Positions 49,529 to 58,950 of a stretch of 64,000 nt of DNA are shown in pieces. Where the stretch lies: contig NZ_MSDV01000046.1 in the NCBI RefSeq assembly GCF_001931485.1, positions 186,001-250,000 of the forward strand, given 5' to 3'. The notes beneath the pieces are model-generated. The model was not told the origin of the DNA, made no database searches, and saw nothing but the letters and a program-made list of their open reading frames with translations. Origin of the DNA: Burkholderia sp. SRS-W-2-2016 (GTDB lineage Bacteria > Pseudomonadota > Gammaproteobacteria > Burkholderiales > Burkholderiaceae). Both the position numbers and the translations under genes were made by a program. Numbering within the stretch: position 1 is the first letter of the stretch; every line of letters starts with the position of its first letter.

Positions 49529-50458
49529 CTAGACAGGCGCGCCTTCAAACAGCGGCTCGGGCACGCCGCGCCGCGCGAGCGTCGCGACGAACACGCCGCC
49601 CGCGAGCGTATCGGCCGCGCGGTCGACCGCATCGAGTTCCGCGTACGCGCTCGTGATGTACAGCGTGTCGAGCTGCGGGCTGCCCGCGGCGAGGCCGCTC
49701 GGCGGACCGCCGAACGCGACGCAGCTCGGCTGCGAGGTCGGCACGTCGACCCGCTCGGTTTCGACGCCGTCGGCGCCGTAGCGCACCACCCGCGCGCCGC
49801 CCCACTGCGCGTTCCACAAGCCGCCGTCGGCGTCGACGGTCGAGCCGTCGGGGATGCCGGTCGCGTCGGTCAGGCGGGTGAACACGCGGTCGTTGGCGAT
49901 GCCGCCGTCCGCGCGATAGTCGCACGCGCGAATTTCACGCGACGGCGAATCGCAGTAATACATCGTCGCGCCGTCCGGGCTGAACGCGATGCTGTTCGAA
50001 ATCGCCGGCGCCGGCAACGGCAGCCGTTCGAGCGACAGATCGTGATTAAGCCGGTAAAAGCCGGCGACCGGCTGCCGCTGGCCGCTTTCGTCCTTGGTGC
50101 CGAATACGAAACGGCCCTGGCGATCGCAGCGCCCGTCGTTCACGCGCGTGTTCATCCCCGGCTCGACATCGACGATCCGCTGGGTCTTGCCGGTATCGAA
50201 ATCGAAGAACGCGAAATGCGACGCGAGACCGACCAGCAGATAGCGCGGATTCGCGCACAGCGCGAAGGTCGCGAGCCGCTCGGGCATCGCGAACGAATCG
50301 CTGCGGCCGTCGGCCGGATCGTAGCGCCACAGCCGCGCGCCTTCGATATCGGTCCAGTAGAAGCGGCCGCTGCGCGCGCACCACGTCGCGCCCTCGCCGA
50401 GCTCGCATTGGGTGTCGAGCAGCAGCGTCGCCGCCTGCACGCGTGCGCCGGCAGTCAC
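49529..50458 (-). CDS. SMP-30/gluconolactonase family lactonase
   Basis: The 309-residue beta-propeller protein matches sugar lactonases (CELGEGATWCARSGRFYWTDIEGARLWRYD, GMNTRVNDGRCDRQGRFVFGT, NSIAFSPDGATMYYCDS). It would open the aldonolactone made by the SDR next door; calcium-type ligands include Glu and Asp in these segments. The GTG start at 50458 overlaps the preceding stop as GTGA, so translation is coupled. Confidence 0.92.
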   Translation of the reverse strand: MTAGARVQAATLLLDTQCELGEGATWCARSGRFYWTDIEGARLWRYDPADGRSDSFAMPERLATFALCANPRYLLVGLASHFAFFDFDTGKTQRIVDVEPGMNTRVNDGRCDRQGRFVFGTKDESGQRQPVAGFYRLNHDLSLERLPLPAPAISNSIAFSPDGATMYYCDSPSREIRACDYRADGGIANDRVFTRLTDATGIPDGSTVDADGGLWNAQWGGARVVRYGADGVETERVDVPTSQPSCVAFGGPPSGLAAGSPQLDTLYITSAYAELDAVDRAADTLAGGVFVATLARRGVPEPLFEGAPV

Positions 50459-51255
50459 GCCCAGCCTCCGTCGACGACGATGTCCTGCGCGGTGATCATG
50501 CGGCTGTCGTCGGCGGCGAGGAACAGCGCCATCCGCGCGAGGTCGGCCGGCAGCAGCTCCGCGTCGATGCACTGGCCTTCCTTGATCTGGCGGCGGCCGT
50601 TGTCGTCGAGCCACAGGCGCAACTGCTTCTCCGTCATCACCCAGCCCGGCACCAGCGTATTGACGCGGATATCGAAGTGGCCGAGGTCGCGCGCGAGACC
50701 GCGCGTGAGCCCCTGCACCGCCGCTTTTGAAGTCACGTAGACCGGATAGCCGCCGTTCTTCAGCATCCAGCTGATCGAGCCGAGGTTGATGATCGAGCCG
50801 CTGCGCGCGGCCTTCATGTCTTCCATCACCGCCTGGGCCGCGAAGAACTGGTGGCGGATATTCACCGCGATGCCGGCGTCGAACGACTCGCGCGTGACTT
50901 CGCCGATCTGGTGGCGCTTGTCGTTCGCGGCGTTGTTGACCAGCACCTGGATCGGGCCGAGCGCGGCCTTCACGTCGGCGATCGCTTTTTGCAGCGCGTC
51001 GACGTCGGTCAGATCGACGCGCAGAAACAGCGGCTTGTGCTTCGAGTCGCCGAGCTGATCGGCGAGCGCTTCACCGGCGCTCGCGTCGATATCGAAGAAC
51101 GCGACGCGCGAACCCTGCGCGGCGAAGTGCTCGACGAACGATGCGCCGATCCCGGTCGCGCCGCCCGTGATCAACACCGTACGGTCGACGAGACTCGGAT
51201 AGCGCGCGTACGCGCTGTCCGCGAGGCGGGCATTTGCATTGGCCGGAGACGACAT
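50455..51255 (-). CDS. SDR family sugar 1-dehydrogenase (xylose/arabinose/galactose type)
   Basis: The 266-residue short-chain dehydrogenase has the nucleotide-binding TGGATGIGASF, NNAANDKRHQIGEVT, the catalytic serine in NLGSISWML and YxxxK in YVTSKAAVQG. It is strongly reminiscent of Caulobacter D-xylose dehydrogenase, including SISW and the C-terminal VDGGWA. In this operon it would oxidise the imported aldose to its lactone. Substrate assignment is inference. Confidence 0.88.
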   Translation of the reverse strand: MSSPANANARLADSAYARYPSLVDRTVLITGGATGIGASFVEHFAAQGSRVAFFDIDASAGEALADQLGDSKHKPLFLRVDLTDVDALQKAIADVKAALGPIQVLVNNAANDKRHQIGEVTRESFDAGIAVNIRHQFFAAQAVMEDMKAARSGSIINLGSISWMLKNGGYPVYVTSKAAVQGLTRGLARDLGHFDIRVNTLVPGWVMTEKQLRLWLDDNGRRQIKEGQCIDAELLPADLARMALFLAADDSRMITAQDIVVDGGWA

Positions 51256-51316
51256 CGTGCGATTCCTTTAATGAGCTTGAGATAAGGAGAAGCGGTATAA
51301 GGTGCGCGTCGCGGGT

Positions 51317-52333
51317 TCAGTCGCGCGAGCCGCGGTTCTTCAACTGGTCGAGCAGCACGGCCGCGAGCAGGATCGCGCCGCGCACGAGGTACTGGTAGAA
51401 CGCGTCGATGTTCAGCAGGTTCATCACGTTTTCGACGGTGCCCATGATCAGCACGCCGATCACGACGCCGGAGATCGTCGCGCGACCGCCGAGCAGCGAC
51501 ACGCCGCCGAGCACGCACGCCGAGATCACGTTCAGCTCGAAGCCTTCGGCGGCATTCGGCTGACCCGAGGTAATGCGCGACGCGAGAATCACGCCGGCCA
51601 GCGCGGTGACCGCGCCCTGGATCAGGAAGATCCACACTCGCGTGCGTTCCACATTGATACCGGCGAGCCGCGACGCTTCCGGATTGCCGCCGATCGCGAG
51701 CGTGTTACGTCCGTACACGGTCTGGTTCAGCATCACGCCGAACACGACGAAGCACAGCAGCGTGACCCAGATCGGCAGCGATACGCCGAACATCGTCAAG
51801 CCGCCGAGCGCGATGAAGGTATCCGACGACACCCCGACCGCCTGCCCGTGCGACACGATAAAGCCGAGGCCGCGGACAATTTCCATCGTCGCGAGCGTGG
51901 TGATCAGCGCGTTGATGCGCAGATACGCGATCACCGCGCCGTTGACGAAACCGATCACCGCACCGGCCGCGACCGCCGCAATGATCGCGATGAAGGTGTT
52001 GTTGGTCGCGTTGAGCACCATCGCGCACAACACGCCGGCGAACGCGACGGTCGAGCCGACCGACAGGTCGAAGTCGCGCGACGCGAGACAGAACATCATC
52101 GTGCACGCGACCATGCCGATCTGCGAGATCGACAGCGCGAGGCCGAGCATGTTCTCGATCGAGAAGAAATGGTCGACGGTCAGCGACATCGTCACGAACA
52201 TCACGACGAAGATCACGATCAGGCTGTACTCGGTGATCTGCTGCCACCATTTGGCCTTGTCGCTGGTCTGCGGAATCAGCGCGTCGGCCGCGCTCTTGGC
52301 GGCCTGCTGCGCGAGGTTTTCTCTGGCTTGCAT
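51317..52333 (-). CDS. araH: Sugar ABC transporter permease (AraH-like)
   Basis: The 338-residue membrane protein of the BPD_transp_2/RbsC class has about ten hydrophobic segments; GMVACTMMFCLASRDFDLSVGSTVAFAGV and SRITSGQPNAAEGFELNVISACVLGGVSLLGG are typical. The ATG at 52333 is used; an in-frame TTG two codons upstream sits too close to the SD. It follows the ATPase gene by about 54 bases. The araFGH naming rests on the close AraF resemblance of the binding protein. Confidence 0.88.
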   Translation of the reverse strand: MQARENLAQQAAKSAADALIPQTSDKAKWWQQITEYSLIVIFVVMFVTMSLTVDHFFSIENMLGLALSISQIGMVACTMMFCLASRDFDLSVGSTVAFAGVLCAMVLNATNNTFIAIIAAVAAGAVIGFVNGAVIAYLRINALITTLATMEIVRGLGFIVSHGQAVGVSSDTFIALGGLTMFGVSLPIWVTLLCFVVFGVMLNQTVYGRNTLAIGGNPEASRLAGINVERTRVWIFLIQGAVTALAGVILASRITSGQPNAAEGFELNVISACVLGGVSLLGGRATISGVVIGVLIMGTVENVMNLLNIDAFYQYLVRGAILLAAVLLDQLKNRGSRD

Positions 52334-52387
52334 GTTCAATACTCCTCCCCGTTCCCCACGGGTTGCGGACTCGCGTCCGGATCAGGT

Positions 52388-53962
52388 TCAGGCCGCGCGC
52401 GAACCGCTCTGGTTGGCGGCGTTCGTGCTTGCGTTGGCGTTCGCATCGGCGTTCTCGGGTAGTGCGGTCGAGCTTTGCGGCAGCGCGAGGCTCAGCACCG
52501 CCTGCTCGTTCGCGTCCTTGCGCGCGAGCTCGCCGGAAATGCGGCCCTGGCGCATCACGACGATGCGGTCGGACACACCGAGCACTTCCGGCAATTCCGA
52601 CGAGATCATCACGATCGCGCAACCGCGCTCGGCGAGCTGATAGATCACGTTGTAGATCTCGTGCTTCGCGCCGACGTCGATCCCGCGAGTCGGTTCGTCG
52701 AGAATCACGACCTTCAGATCGGGCTCGGCGAGCCAGCGCGACAGAATCGCCTTCTGCTGATTGCCGCCCGACAGGAAGCGGATCTTCTGCCGGCGATGCG
52801 GCGTCTTGATCTTCAGCAGCTTGATGAAACGGTCGGCGGTCTGCGCCTCTTTCTTGCGATCGAGGAACATCCCCGCGCGCAGATAGTGACGGCGGCAACT
52901 GATGTTGATGTTCTCCGCGACGCTCGCCATCGCGACGATGCCCTCTTCCTTGCGGTCTTCCGGGCACAGCACGATCCCGTGTTTAATCGCTTCGCCGGCG
53001 CTGCGCACCTTGATCGGCTTGCCGTCGAGCAGCAGTTCGCCGCCCTTCTTGTGCTCGGCGCCGTACACCAGATGCATCAGCTCGCTGCGGCCCGCGCCGA
53101 CCAGCCCGAAGAAGCCGACAATCTCGCCGCGGCGCACTTCGAAGCTCGCCGGCTGCGCGAGCGGATGGCCTTCGATCGCCTTCGCCGCGAAGCGCACTTC
53201 GCCCAGCGGGCGCGCCGTATAACTGTAGATATCCGAAATTTCCCGCCCGACCATCTCGCTGACGATGGTGTCGCGCGACACTCCCGCGAGCGTCGGATGC
53301 GAGGCGACCTTGCGGCCGTCGCGGAAGATCGTGCACGCGTCGCACAGCTCGTAGATCTCGTCCATCCGGTGCGAGATGTAGATCATCGCGCGGTTGTCGG
53401 CGCGCAGATCGCGCACCAGCTTGAACAGCACCTCGGTCTCGCGATGCGACAGCGAGCTGGTCGGTTCGTCGAGCGCGATCACGCGCGCGTTGCGCAGCAG
53501 CGCCTTGCAGATTTCGACCATCTGACGCTGCGCGATCGACAGCTTGCGCAGCTTCGCGTTCGGGTCGAGCGCGACGCCCATCGCTTCGAGCCGCTCGCGC
53601 ACGAAGCGTTTGGCCTCGCGTTTGTTGACCCAGCCGAGCGAGTTCGGCAGCTGGCCGAGCAGCAGATTTTCCGCGACCGTGAGGTCGGGCACGTATTGCA
53701 GTTCCTGGTGAATCACCGCGATTCCGGCGCCGATCGACGCGGCCGCGCTTGCAAAGCGCACCTCGTTGCCGTCGATCATCATGCGGCCCGAATCCGGCTG
53801 ATACTCGCCGCCGAGTATTTTCAGCAGCGTCGATTTCCCCGCGCCGTTCTCGCCCATCAGGCCGTGAACCTGGCCGGCGTTGACGTCGAAGGACACACCG
53901 TCGAGCGCGCGCACGCCTGGAAAGACTTTGCCGATATTGTCAAAACGTAGCGTCGCTGACAC
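52388..53962 (-). CDS. araG: Sugar ABC transporter ATP-binding protein (AraG-like)
   Basis: The 524-residue protein carries two fused ABC domains. The first has Walker A GENGAGKST, the signature LSIAQRQMVEICKALL and ALDEPTSSLS; the second has a degenerate Walker A region (GLVGAGRSE) with LSGGNQQKAILSRWL and ILDEPTRGIDVG, the normal pattern for this class. The GTG at 53962 follows a strong GAGGAGG and is preferred over an ATG 19 codons upstream. The last 25 or so residues are Ala/Asn-rich. Confidence 0.92.
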   Translation of the reverse strand: MSATLRFDNIGKVFPGVRALDGVSFDVNAGQVHGLMGENGAGKSTLLKILGGEYQPDSGRMMIDGNEVRFASAAASIGAGIAVIHQELQYVPDLTVAENLLLGQLPNSLGWVNKREAKRFVRERLEAMGVALDPNAKLRKLSIAQRQMVEICKALLRNARVIALDEPTSSLSHRETEVLFKLVRDLRADNRAMIYISHRMDEIYELCDACTIFRDGRKVASHPTLAGVSRDTIVSEMVGREISDIYSYTARPLGEVRFAAKAIEGHPLAQPASFEVRRGEIVGFFGLVGAGRSELMHLVYGAEHKKGGELLLDGKPIKVRSAGEAIKHGIVLCPEDRKEEGIVAMASVAENINISCRRHYLRAGMFLDRKKEAQTADRFIKLLKIKTPHRRQKIRFLSGGNQQKAILSRWLAEPDLKVVILDEPTRGIDVGAKHEIYNVIYQLAERGCAIVMISSELPEVLGVSDRIVVMRQGRISGELARKDANEQAVLSLALPQSSTALPENADANANASTNAANQSGSRAA

Positions 53963-54105
53963 TTCGCCTCCTCTCACGACCGGGGTCGGCGCTTGAGCGC
54001 GTTGCCCGGTCTCATGCAATTTCTTGCTGCCTCGTGTGGGCCGCGCGTATCGCGCGCGGTCCCTGTCTGTACCGCAGTTCTTCTGCAGGTCTTCTATTTG
54101 CCGTC

Positions 54106-54135
54106 GCCGGCGCGTGGCGAACGCGACGCGCCGGC
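54106..54135 (-). promoter_or_regulatory. Intercistronic 10-bp hairpin between araF and araG
   Basis: GCCGGCGCGT pairs perfectly with ACGCGCCGGC around a 10-nt loop, about 33 bases after the binding-protein stop and with no U run. Such hairpins often protect the binding-protein part of the message and lower expression of the downstream transporter genes. Confidence 0.5.
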
Positions 54136-54167
54136 GGCGTACTTCAGCTCACAGCGAACTCACGCGC

Positions 54168-55166
54168 TTACTTCGACGCGAGGCCCATCTTCTCGCGCAC
54201 TTCGCCGACGTTGTCGCGGGTGGCCAGCATGCCGGTCGTCAGCGTGAGCTTCGGCGGTTCCTTGCCTTGCGTGATCCACGCGTACATCAGTTCCGAGGTT
54301 TCCTCGCCGTGGCGCTTCGGGCTGATGATCACGGTGCCGTAGAAACCGGTCGGTTGCGGCTTCTTGAACTCGTTCAATGCGGAGTCCGAACCGCCGATGC
54401 CGATGCCGATCATGTTGTCGGCCTTGAAGCCGCGGCCTTCCGCTGCGCGCACCGCGCCGAGCACGCCTTCGTCGTTCAGCGCGTAAGCGACCCAGTGCTT
54501 GTACTGCGGGTTCTTCGTCAGCGCGATGTTGGCCGCGTTGAACGCGTTTTCGGTGTCGGTCTTCGCTTGCGGCGCGGCGATGATGTTCGCCTTCGGGAAG
54601 CCCGCGGCGACCAGCGCGTCGGTCGCGCCGCTGGTGCGGTCGTGCGCGGTCGGCAGCTGTTCGTAGGTCACGTCGATCGCGCCGACGTCCTTCATGTCCC
54701 AGCCGCGCTTCTTGATTTCGGCCGCGATGCCGTCGCCGACCTGCTTGCCGATGTTGTACGCCGAGATGCCCATATGCGGGACCGATTCGATCGGCTTGCC
54801 GGCGCCGTCGACGAGGCGGTCGTCGACCGTCATCATCTTCAGGTTGTCGGCCTTCGCCTTCGCGACGATGCCCGGTCCGAGCTTGACGTCCGGCGTGCAG
54901 ATCACGAAGCCCTGGGCCTTCTGCGCAGCGAGGTTGTCGATCGCGCTCATCACCTTCTCACCCGACGGCGCGCCGATCTTCACGAGCGTGAAGCCCTTCT
55001 CCTTGGCGGCCATTTCGGCGAACTTCCATTCATCCTGGAACCACGGTTCTTCCGGCTGCTTGACGAGGAAGCCGATCTTGACCGAATCGGCTGCCTGCAC
55101 AACCGGCGCGTTGAACAGCACGCCCGTCGCCGCGGCTGCCAGCGTGAGGAAAATTCTGCGTTTCAT
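54168..55166 (-). CDS. araF: L-arabinose-type periplasmic sugar-binding protein
   Basis: The 332-residue protein has a signal peptide (MKRRIFLTLAAAATGVLFNAPVVQA) and a mature part very like E. coli AraF, including IGFLVKQPEEPWFQDEWKFAEMA, GFVICTPDVKLGPGIVAKAKAD, and GFKADNMIGIGIGGSDSALNEF. AraF binds L-arabinose and also D-galactose and D-fucose, which fits the downstream oxidative enzymes. GGAG precedes the ATG. It starts about 150 bases after the upstream SDR gene and may have an extra promoter. Confidence 0.92.
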   Translation of the reverse strand: MKRRIFLTLAAAATGVLFNAPVVQAADSVKIGFLVKQPEEPWFQDEWKFAEMAAKEKGFTLVKIGAPSGEKVMSAIDNLAAQKAQGFVICTPDVKLGPGIVAKAKADNLKMMTVDDRLVDGAGKPIESVPHMGISAYNIGKQVGDGIAAEIKKRGWDMKDVGAIDVTYEQLPTAHDRTSGATDALVAAGFPKANIIAAPQAKTDTENAFNAANIALTKNPQYKHWVAYALNDEGVLGAVRAAEGRGFKADNMIGIGIGGSDSALNEFKKPQPTGFYGTVIISPKRHGEETSELMYAWITQGKEPPKLTLTTGMLATRDNVGEVREKMGLASK

Positions 55167-55319
55167 GATGCAAGTCTCCTGACTAATTGATAACGAGAAG
55201 GTATCGGCCGCGTCTTCTTATACCGGTCTGACACACGCGGCCAGCGCGTCGTCCGGTTTTCTGTGCGCGCCGCCGGCGTGGGCGCGCGCGTGTCTGTTCT
55301 GTATTTCTTTTCAGTTCTT

Positions 55320-56108
55320 TCAGTCGTGGTACAGCGCCGAGCGCCCGCCATCGACGGTGATGCAGCTCGCGTTGATGAACGGCGCCTCGTCCGATGCGAG
55401 GAACACCGCGGTCATCGCGACTTCCTCCGGGCGGCCGATGCGGCCCATCGGTTGCAGGTCGAGCGTCGCCTGTTGCGCGGCGGCCGGGTCGGCCTGTTCG
55501 TTCCACCAGTCGTGCGTCAGTTGCGTCTCGATGTAGCCGGGCGCGATCGCGTTCACCCGCACGTTGCGCGGCGCGTATTCGATGCCGAGCGCGCGCGTGA
55601 GGCCAATCACACCGTGCTTCGCGACCGGGTACGGAAAGCAGCCCGGGATGATCTTGAACGCGTGCGTCGACGCGATGTTCACGATGCTGCCCGCGCCGCG
55701 TTCGACCATCCCCGGCAGCACCGCGCGGCAGCCGTTCCACACGCCGTCGAGATCGACCGCGAAGCAGCGCCGCCAGTCGGCGTCGGTCATCGTCAGCGGA
55801 TCGCAGAACACGTTGATGCCGGCGTTGTTGACCAGCACGTCGAGCGCGCCGAATGCGCGTTCGCCTTCGCTCACTGCATGCTGCACCGACGCGGACTGCG
55901 TGACGTCGGTCTCTACCGCGAGCACGCGCGCGCCGCCTTGCGCCGCGAGTTGCTCTTCGATCAGCGCGGCCGTGCGACGGGCCGCGTCGATATCCAGTTC
56001 CGCCAGCACCACCGCCGCGCCCTCGCGCGCGAACGCGAGCGCGATCGCCGCGCCGATGCCGCGGCCGGCGCCGGTGACGAGCGCGGCCTTGCCGGCGAGC
56101 CGGCTCAT
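55320..56108 (-). CDS. SDR family sugar dehydrogenase, second copy type
   Basis: The 262-residue short-chain dehydrogenase shows TGAGRGIGAAIALAFA, NNAGINVF, NIASTHAF and YPVAKHGVIGLTRALG, with a C-terminal ITVDGGRSALYHD. It is not close to the other SDR in this operon and resembles L-rhamnose/galactose/L-fucose dehydrogenases. Its ATG overlaps the dgoA stop as ATGA. Having two unrelated SDRs suggests the pathway accepts more than one sugar; this is inference. Confidence 0.86.
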   Translation of the reverse strand: MSRLAGKAALVTGAGRGIGAAIALAFAREGAAVVLAELDIDAARRTAALIEEQLAAQGGARVLAVETDVTQSASVQHAVSEGERAFGALDVLVNNAGINVFCDPLTMTDADWRRCFAVDLDGVWNGCRAVLPGMVERGAGSIVNIASTHAFKIIPGCFPYPVAKHGVIGLTRALGIEYAPRNVRVNAIAPGYIETQLTHDWWNEQADPAAAQQATLDLQPMGRIGRPEEVAMTAVFLASDEAPFINASCITVDGGRSALYHD

Positions 56109-56785
56109 TTCTTCACGCCCGCGCGGGCGATCCGCAGCCCGTTGATAAACGCCTTCGCGTGCGACGCGGTCACCGCCGCGCTCTGGCCCGGCTTGTACAG
56201 CGCCGAGCCGAGCCCGAAGCCGTTCGCGCCGGCACTGAGGAACGGCCCCATGTTGTCCGGGTTGATCCCGCCGACCGGCACCAGCGGCACCTGCGCGGCG
56301 ATCACCGCGCGCCATGCCTTGACGACCTGGCAGCCGAGCTGCTCGGCGGGGAACATCTTCAGCACGTCCGCGCCGTTCTTCAGCGCGATGAATGCCTCGG
56401 TCGGCGTCGCGACGCCGGGCGCGCACGCGAGACCCTGCTGCTTCGCCGCGAGCACCACGTCCGGATCGCTATGCGGCATCACCACCAGCTCGCCGCCGGC
56501 CGACTTCACATCGGCGACGAAGCTCGGATGCAGCACCGTGCCCGCGCCGACGATCGCGTCGGCCGGCAGCACCTTGCGGATCGCGGCGATGCTGTCGAAC
56601 GGCTGCGGCGAATTGAGCGGCACCTCGACGATGCGAAAGCCCGCTTCATAGAGCGCCTGGCCGTGATCGGCGGCGTCGGCGGGCGTCACGCCGCGCATGA
56701 TCGCGATCAGCGGACACGCTTCGAACGCGGCGATCAGCCCCGCGTGCGGCATGTACGCTCCGGGCAGATTGATGTGAGGTTGCAT
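56105..56785 (-). CDS. dgoA: 2-dehydro-3-deoxy-6-phosphogalactonate aldolase
   Basis: The 226-residue class I aldolase splits 2-keto-3-deoxy-6-phosphogalactonate into pyruvate and glyceraldehyde-3-phosphate. The Schiff-base lysine is in DVLKMFPAEQLG, the glutamate in IVEVPLNSPQPF, and the loops VGAGTVL and VPVGGINPDNM are present. It is related to Eda encoded at 16 kb but clearly a distinct paralogue. It follows dgoK by 36 bases and overlaps the next SDR. Confidence 0.93.
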   Translation of the reverse strand: MQPHINLPGAYMPHAGLIAAFEACPLIAIMRGVTPADAADHGQALYEAGFRIVEVPLNSPQPFDSIAAIRKVLPADAIVGAGTVLHPSFVADVKSAGGELVVMPHSDPDVVLAAKQQGLACAPGVATPTEAFIALKNGADVLKMFPAEQLGCQVVKAWRAVIAAQVPLVPVGGINPDNMGPFLSAGANGFGLGSALYKPGQSAAVTASHAKAFINGLRIARAGVKK

Positions 56786-56821
56786 GTCGGTTCCTTGTTT
56801 CGTGTGCGGCCGTGCCGCTGA

Positions 56822-57910
56822 TTAGCCCGCGTGCGCCGCGCCGGCGGCCGGCGTGACCAGCCCCGCCTCGACGGCGACGCGCCACAGGCCGCGCTCAGTC
56901 GCTTGACGCACCGGCTCCGCGCGCAGACAGCCGAATTGCGCGAGCGCGAGACGGTAGCGCTCGCACAGCGCGTCGTTGCCGATCAGCCGCAGACTCTGCT
57001 GCGCGAGCGAGCTGTGCTGCTGCGTCAGTACCGCTTCGAGGCCGGCCAGTTCGTGGCCGATCAAGAGTCCCGACAGATAGTCGGGCTGCGCTTCGGCCGC
57101 CAGCTGGCCGGTCAGGCCGAGCGTGCGGGTGCTGAACATGGTCGCGAGCACGCCCGCCTGGCCCTTCTCGCGCGCGATGTTCACGCCGCGCAGGAATGCT
57201 TCGGTATCCGGACGATCGGGGGTGACCATCGTGCGGCCGAGGATCGTGTGTTCGCGCAGCGCGGCGAATACTTCGCCGGTCATGAAGGTGTGAAAGCGTT
57301 CGATGCGCCCGCCCTGGACGACGGCCCATTTCGCGTGGGTGCCGGGCAGGCCGATCAGCGAGCGGGAAGTGTCGGCGGAGCCGTCCGCGCTCAGCGCGCC
57401 GAAAATCTGTGTCTCCTCGCCGCGCATCACGTTCGGCAGCTCGCCGCGTTGCAGCACACCCGGCACGATATGCAGCGTCGCGCCGCACGCGGTCTGCACC
57501 CGCACGAGACCCGCCACCAGCGCATCGGCATTCGCGGGCGTGTCGACGTACGGCGCTTCGCGCCAGCCCTGCGCGCTGCCGACCATGCCGGCCGCGATCA
57601 CCGGCACGCCGCGCGCCTGCTCGAGCCATGCGCCGCAGACGTCGTCGAACGCGGCATCGAAGCCGCCTTCGGCCGCGCGCTTCGGCAGATTCATGATGCC
57701 GGCCGGCGACGCGCGCAGCGCCAGCACCTGGCCGTGCGCGTCGAACAGATACGCGCGCAGCGACGAGGTGCCCCAGTCGAGCGCGATCAGCGCGGCGCGA
57801 GAAAAGTCGATGCTAGCGACTTCGACCGGCGCGTTCGCGTCAGCCTGGCGCCCCGCTTCGGTCGCGACGGCCGCCTGATGATTCGCCAGCGTGGCGGTAA
57901 CGGCCGTCAT
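56822..57910 (-). CDS. dgoK: 2-dehydro-3-deoxygalactonokinase
   Basis: The 362-residue sugar-acid kinase phosphorylates 2-keto-3-deoxygalactonate. It shows the N-terminal phosphate loop ALDWGTSSLRAYLFD, VIAAGMVGSAQGWREAPYV, and GLPGTHAKWAVVQGGRI with FMTGEVFAALREH, all DgoK markers. An extra N-terminal stretch of about 38 residues is not part of the fold. The ATG overlaps the iclR stop as ATGA, an indication that the regulator and pathway are expressed together. Confidence 0.94.
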   Translation of the reverse strand: MTAVTATLANHQAAVATEAGRQADANAPVEVASIDFSRAALIALDWGTSSLRAYLFDAHGQVLALRASPAGIMNLPKRAAEGGFDAAFDDVCGAWLEQARGVPVIAAGMVGSAQGWREAPYVDTPANADALVAGLVRVQTACGATLHIVPGVLQRGELPNVMRGEETQIFGALSADGSADTSRSLIGLPGTHAKWAVVQGGRIERFHTFMTGEVFAALREHTILGRTMVTPDRPDTEAFLRGVNIAREKGQAGVLATMFSTRTLGLTGQLAAEAQPDYLSGLLIGHELAGLEAVLTQQHSSLAQQSLRLIGNDALCERYRLALAQFGCLRAEPVRQATERGLWRVAVEAGLVTPAAGAAHAG

Positions 57911-58920
57911 CGTTTGATCCTGCGGGTAGCCGGTTGCGGCGCGCGCCAACCGAGTTCCTCCGAGATCGCGCGCGCCTCGCGCTGCACGACCGCAATCAGT
58001 TCGTCCATCCGTTCGAGCGGCATGTACGGAATCGTGCTCGCCACCGACAGCGCCGCGACGATCGCACCCGACGCGTCGCGCACCGGCGCCGCGACGCAGC
58101 GGATCGCTGCTTCGTTCTCCTCCAGATCGAACGTGTAGCCGCCGGCCGCGTAGTTCGCCATGCGCTGCATGAAGGTCGGCGCATCGGGACGGTTGTCGGG
58201 CGTGAAGCTGACGCCGGCGAGCGCGCGGCGCGACGCGTCGAACATCGACTGCCATGCGTCCGGGCTCAGGTCGAGCATCATCGCCTTGCCGATCCCGGTC
58301 GACGCCAACGGCATCCGGTGACCGACCCGCGAGCGCATTTCGAGGCCGCGTGTGCCGGGGATCTTGTCGATGTACAGCACATCGTCGCCGTCGCGCACGC
58401 CGAGGTGGATCGTGTCGAGCGTCTGCTCGGCGAGCGACTCCAGATGCGGACGCGCGACCGCGGTCAGCGGCATCTGTTCGAGCGCGATCGTGCCGAGTTC
58501 GATCAGCTTCGGTCCGAGCAGATAGCCGCCCTGCACCTGGCGCAGATAGCGCGCCTGCACGAGGCTGCTGACCAGCCGATGCGTGGTGCTGCGGGTCGTG
58601 CCGAGCGCGGCGCCGAAGCTGCGCAGATCGCGCACGCCGGCTGCCGCCGCTTCGAGAATCGCGAGGCCGCGCAGCAGCGTCTGCGTGCCGGCCTGTTGCG
58701 GAGTGATGTCGCGCAACGTGACCGGCAGTCCGAGCGCATCGCCGTTCGCGGCGCGCGCGACCGGGCGCGAGGCCCGCGCGGTCGCGGTGGCGGTGGCCGC
58801 GGCACTGGTGGTGGCGGCGCCGGTCTGGCGCGGCGCGGCGCTGGTTGCGGGGGTCACTGCCTGCGGCAGGTCGGCGGATTCGGCCGCGCTGACCGCGTGA
58901 TTCGACATCGCTTTGTTCAT
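57907..58920 (-). CDS. IclR family transcriptional regulator
   Basis: The 337-residue protein has an Ala/Thr-rich N-terminal stretch of about 75 residues, then the IclR helix-turn-helix (LLRGLAILEAAAAGVRDLRSFGAALGTTRSTTHRLVSSL) and an effector domain (GVRDGDDVLYIDKIPG, RVGHRMPLASTGIGKAMM). It is the first full gene of the sugar-acid operon and the likely regulator, possibly of its own promoter about 200 bases upstream. Effector unknown; a keto-deoxy acid is plausible. Confidence 0.92.
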   Translation of the reverse strand: MNKAMSNHAVSAAESADLPQAVTPATSAAPRQTGAATTSAAATATATARASRPVARAANGDALGLPVTLRDITPQQAGTQTLLRGLAILEAAAAGVRDLRSFGAALGTTRSTTHRLVSSLVQARYLRQVQGGYLLGPKLIELGTIALEQMPLTAVARPHLESLAEQTLDTIHLGVRDGDDVLYIDKIPGTRGLEMRSRVGHRMPLASTGIGKAMMLDLSPDAWQSMFDASRRALAGVSFTPDNRPDAPTFMQRMANYAAGGYTFDLEENEAAIRCVAAPVRDASGAIVAALSVASTIPYMPLERMDELIAVVQREARAISEELGWRAPQPATRRIKR

Positions 58921-58950
58921 GGCGATTCGCTGGTGGATGGTTTTTTGCGC

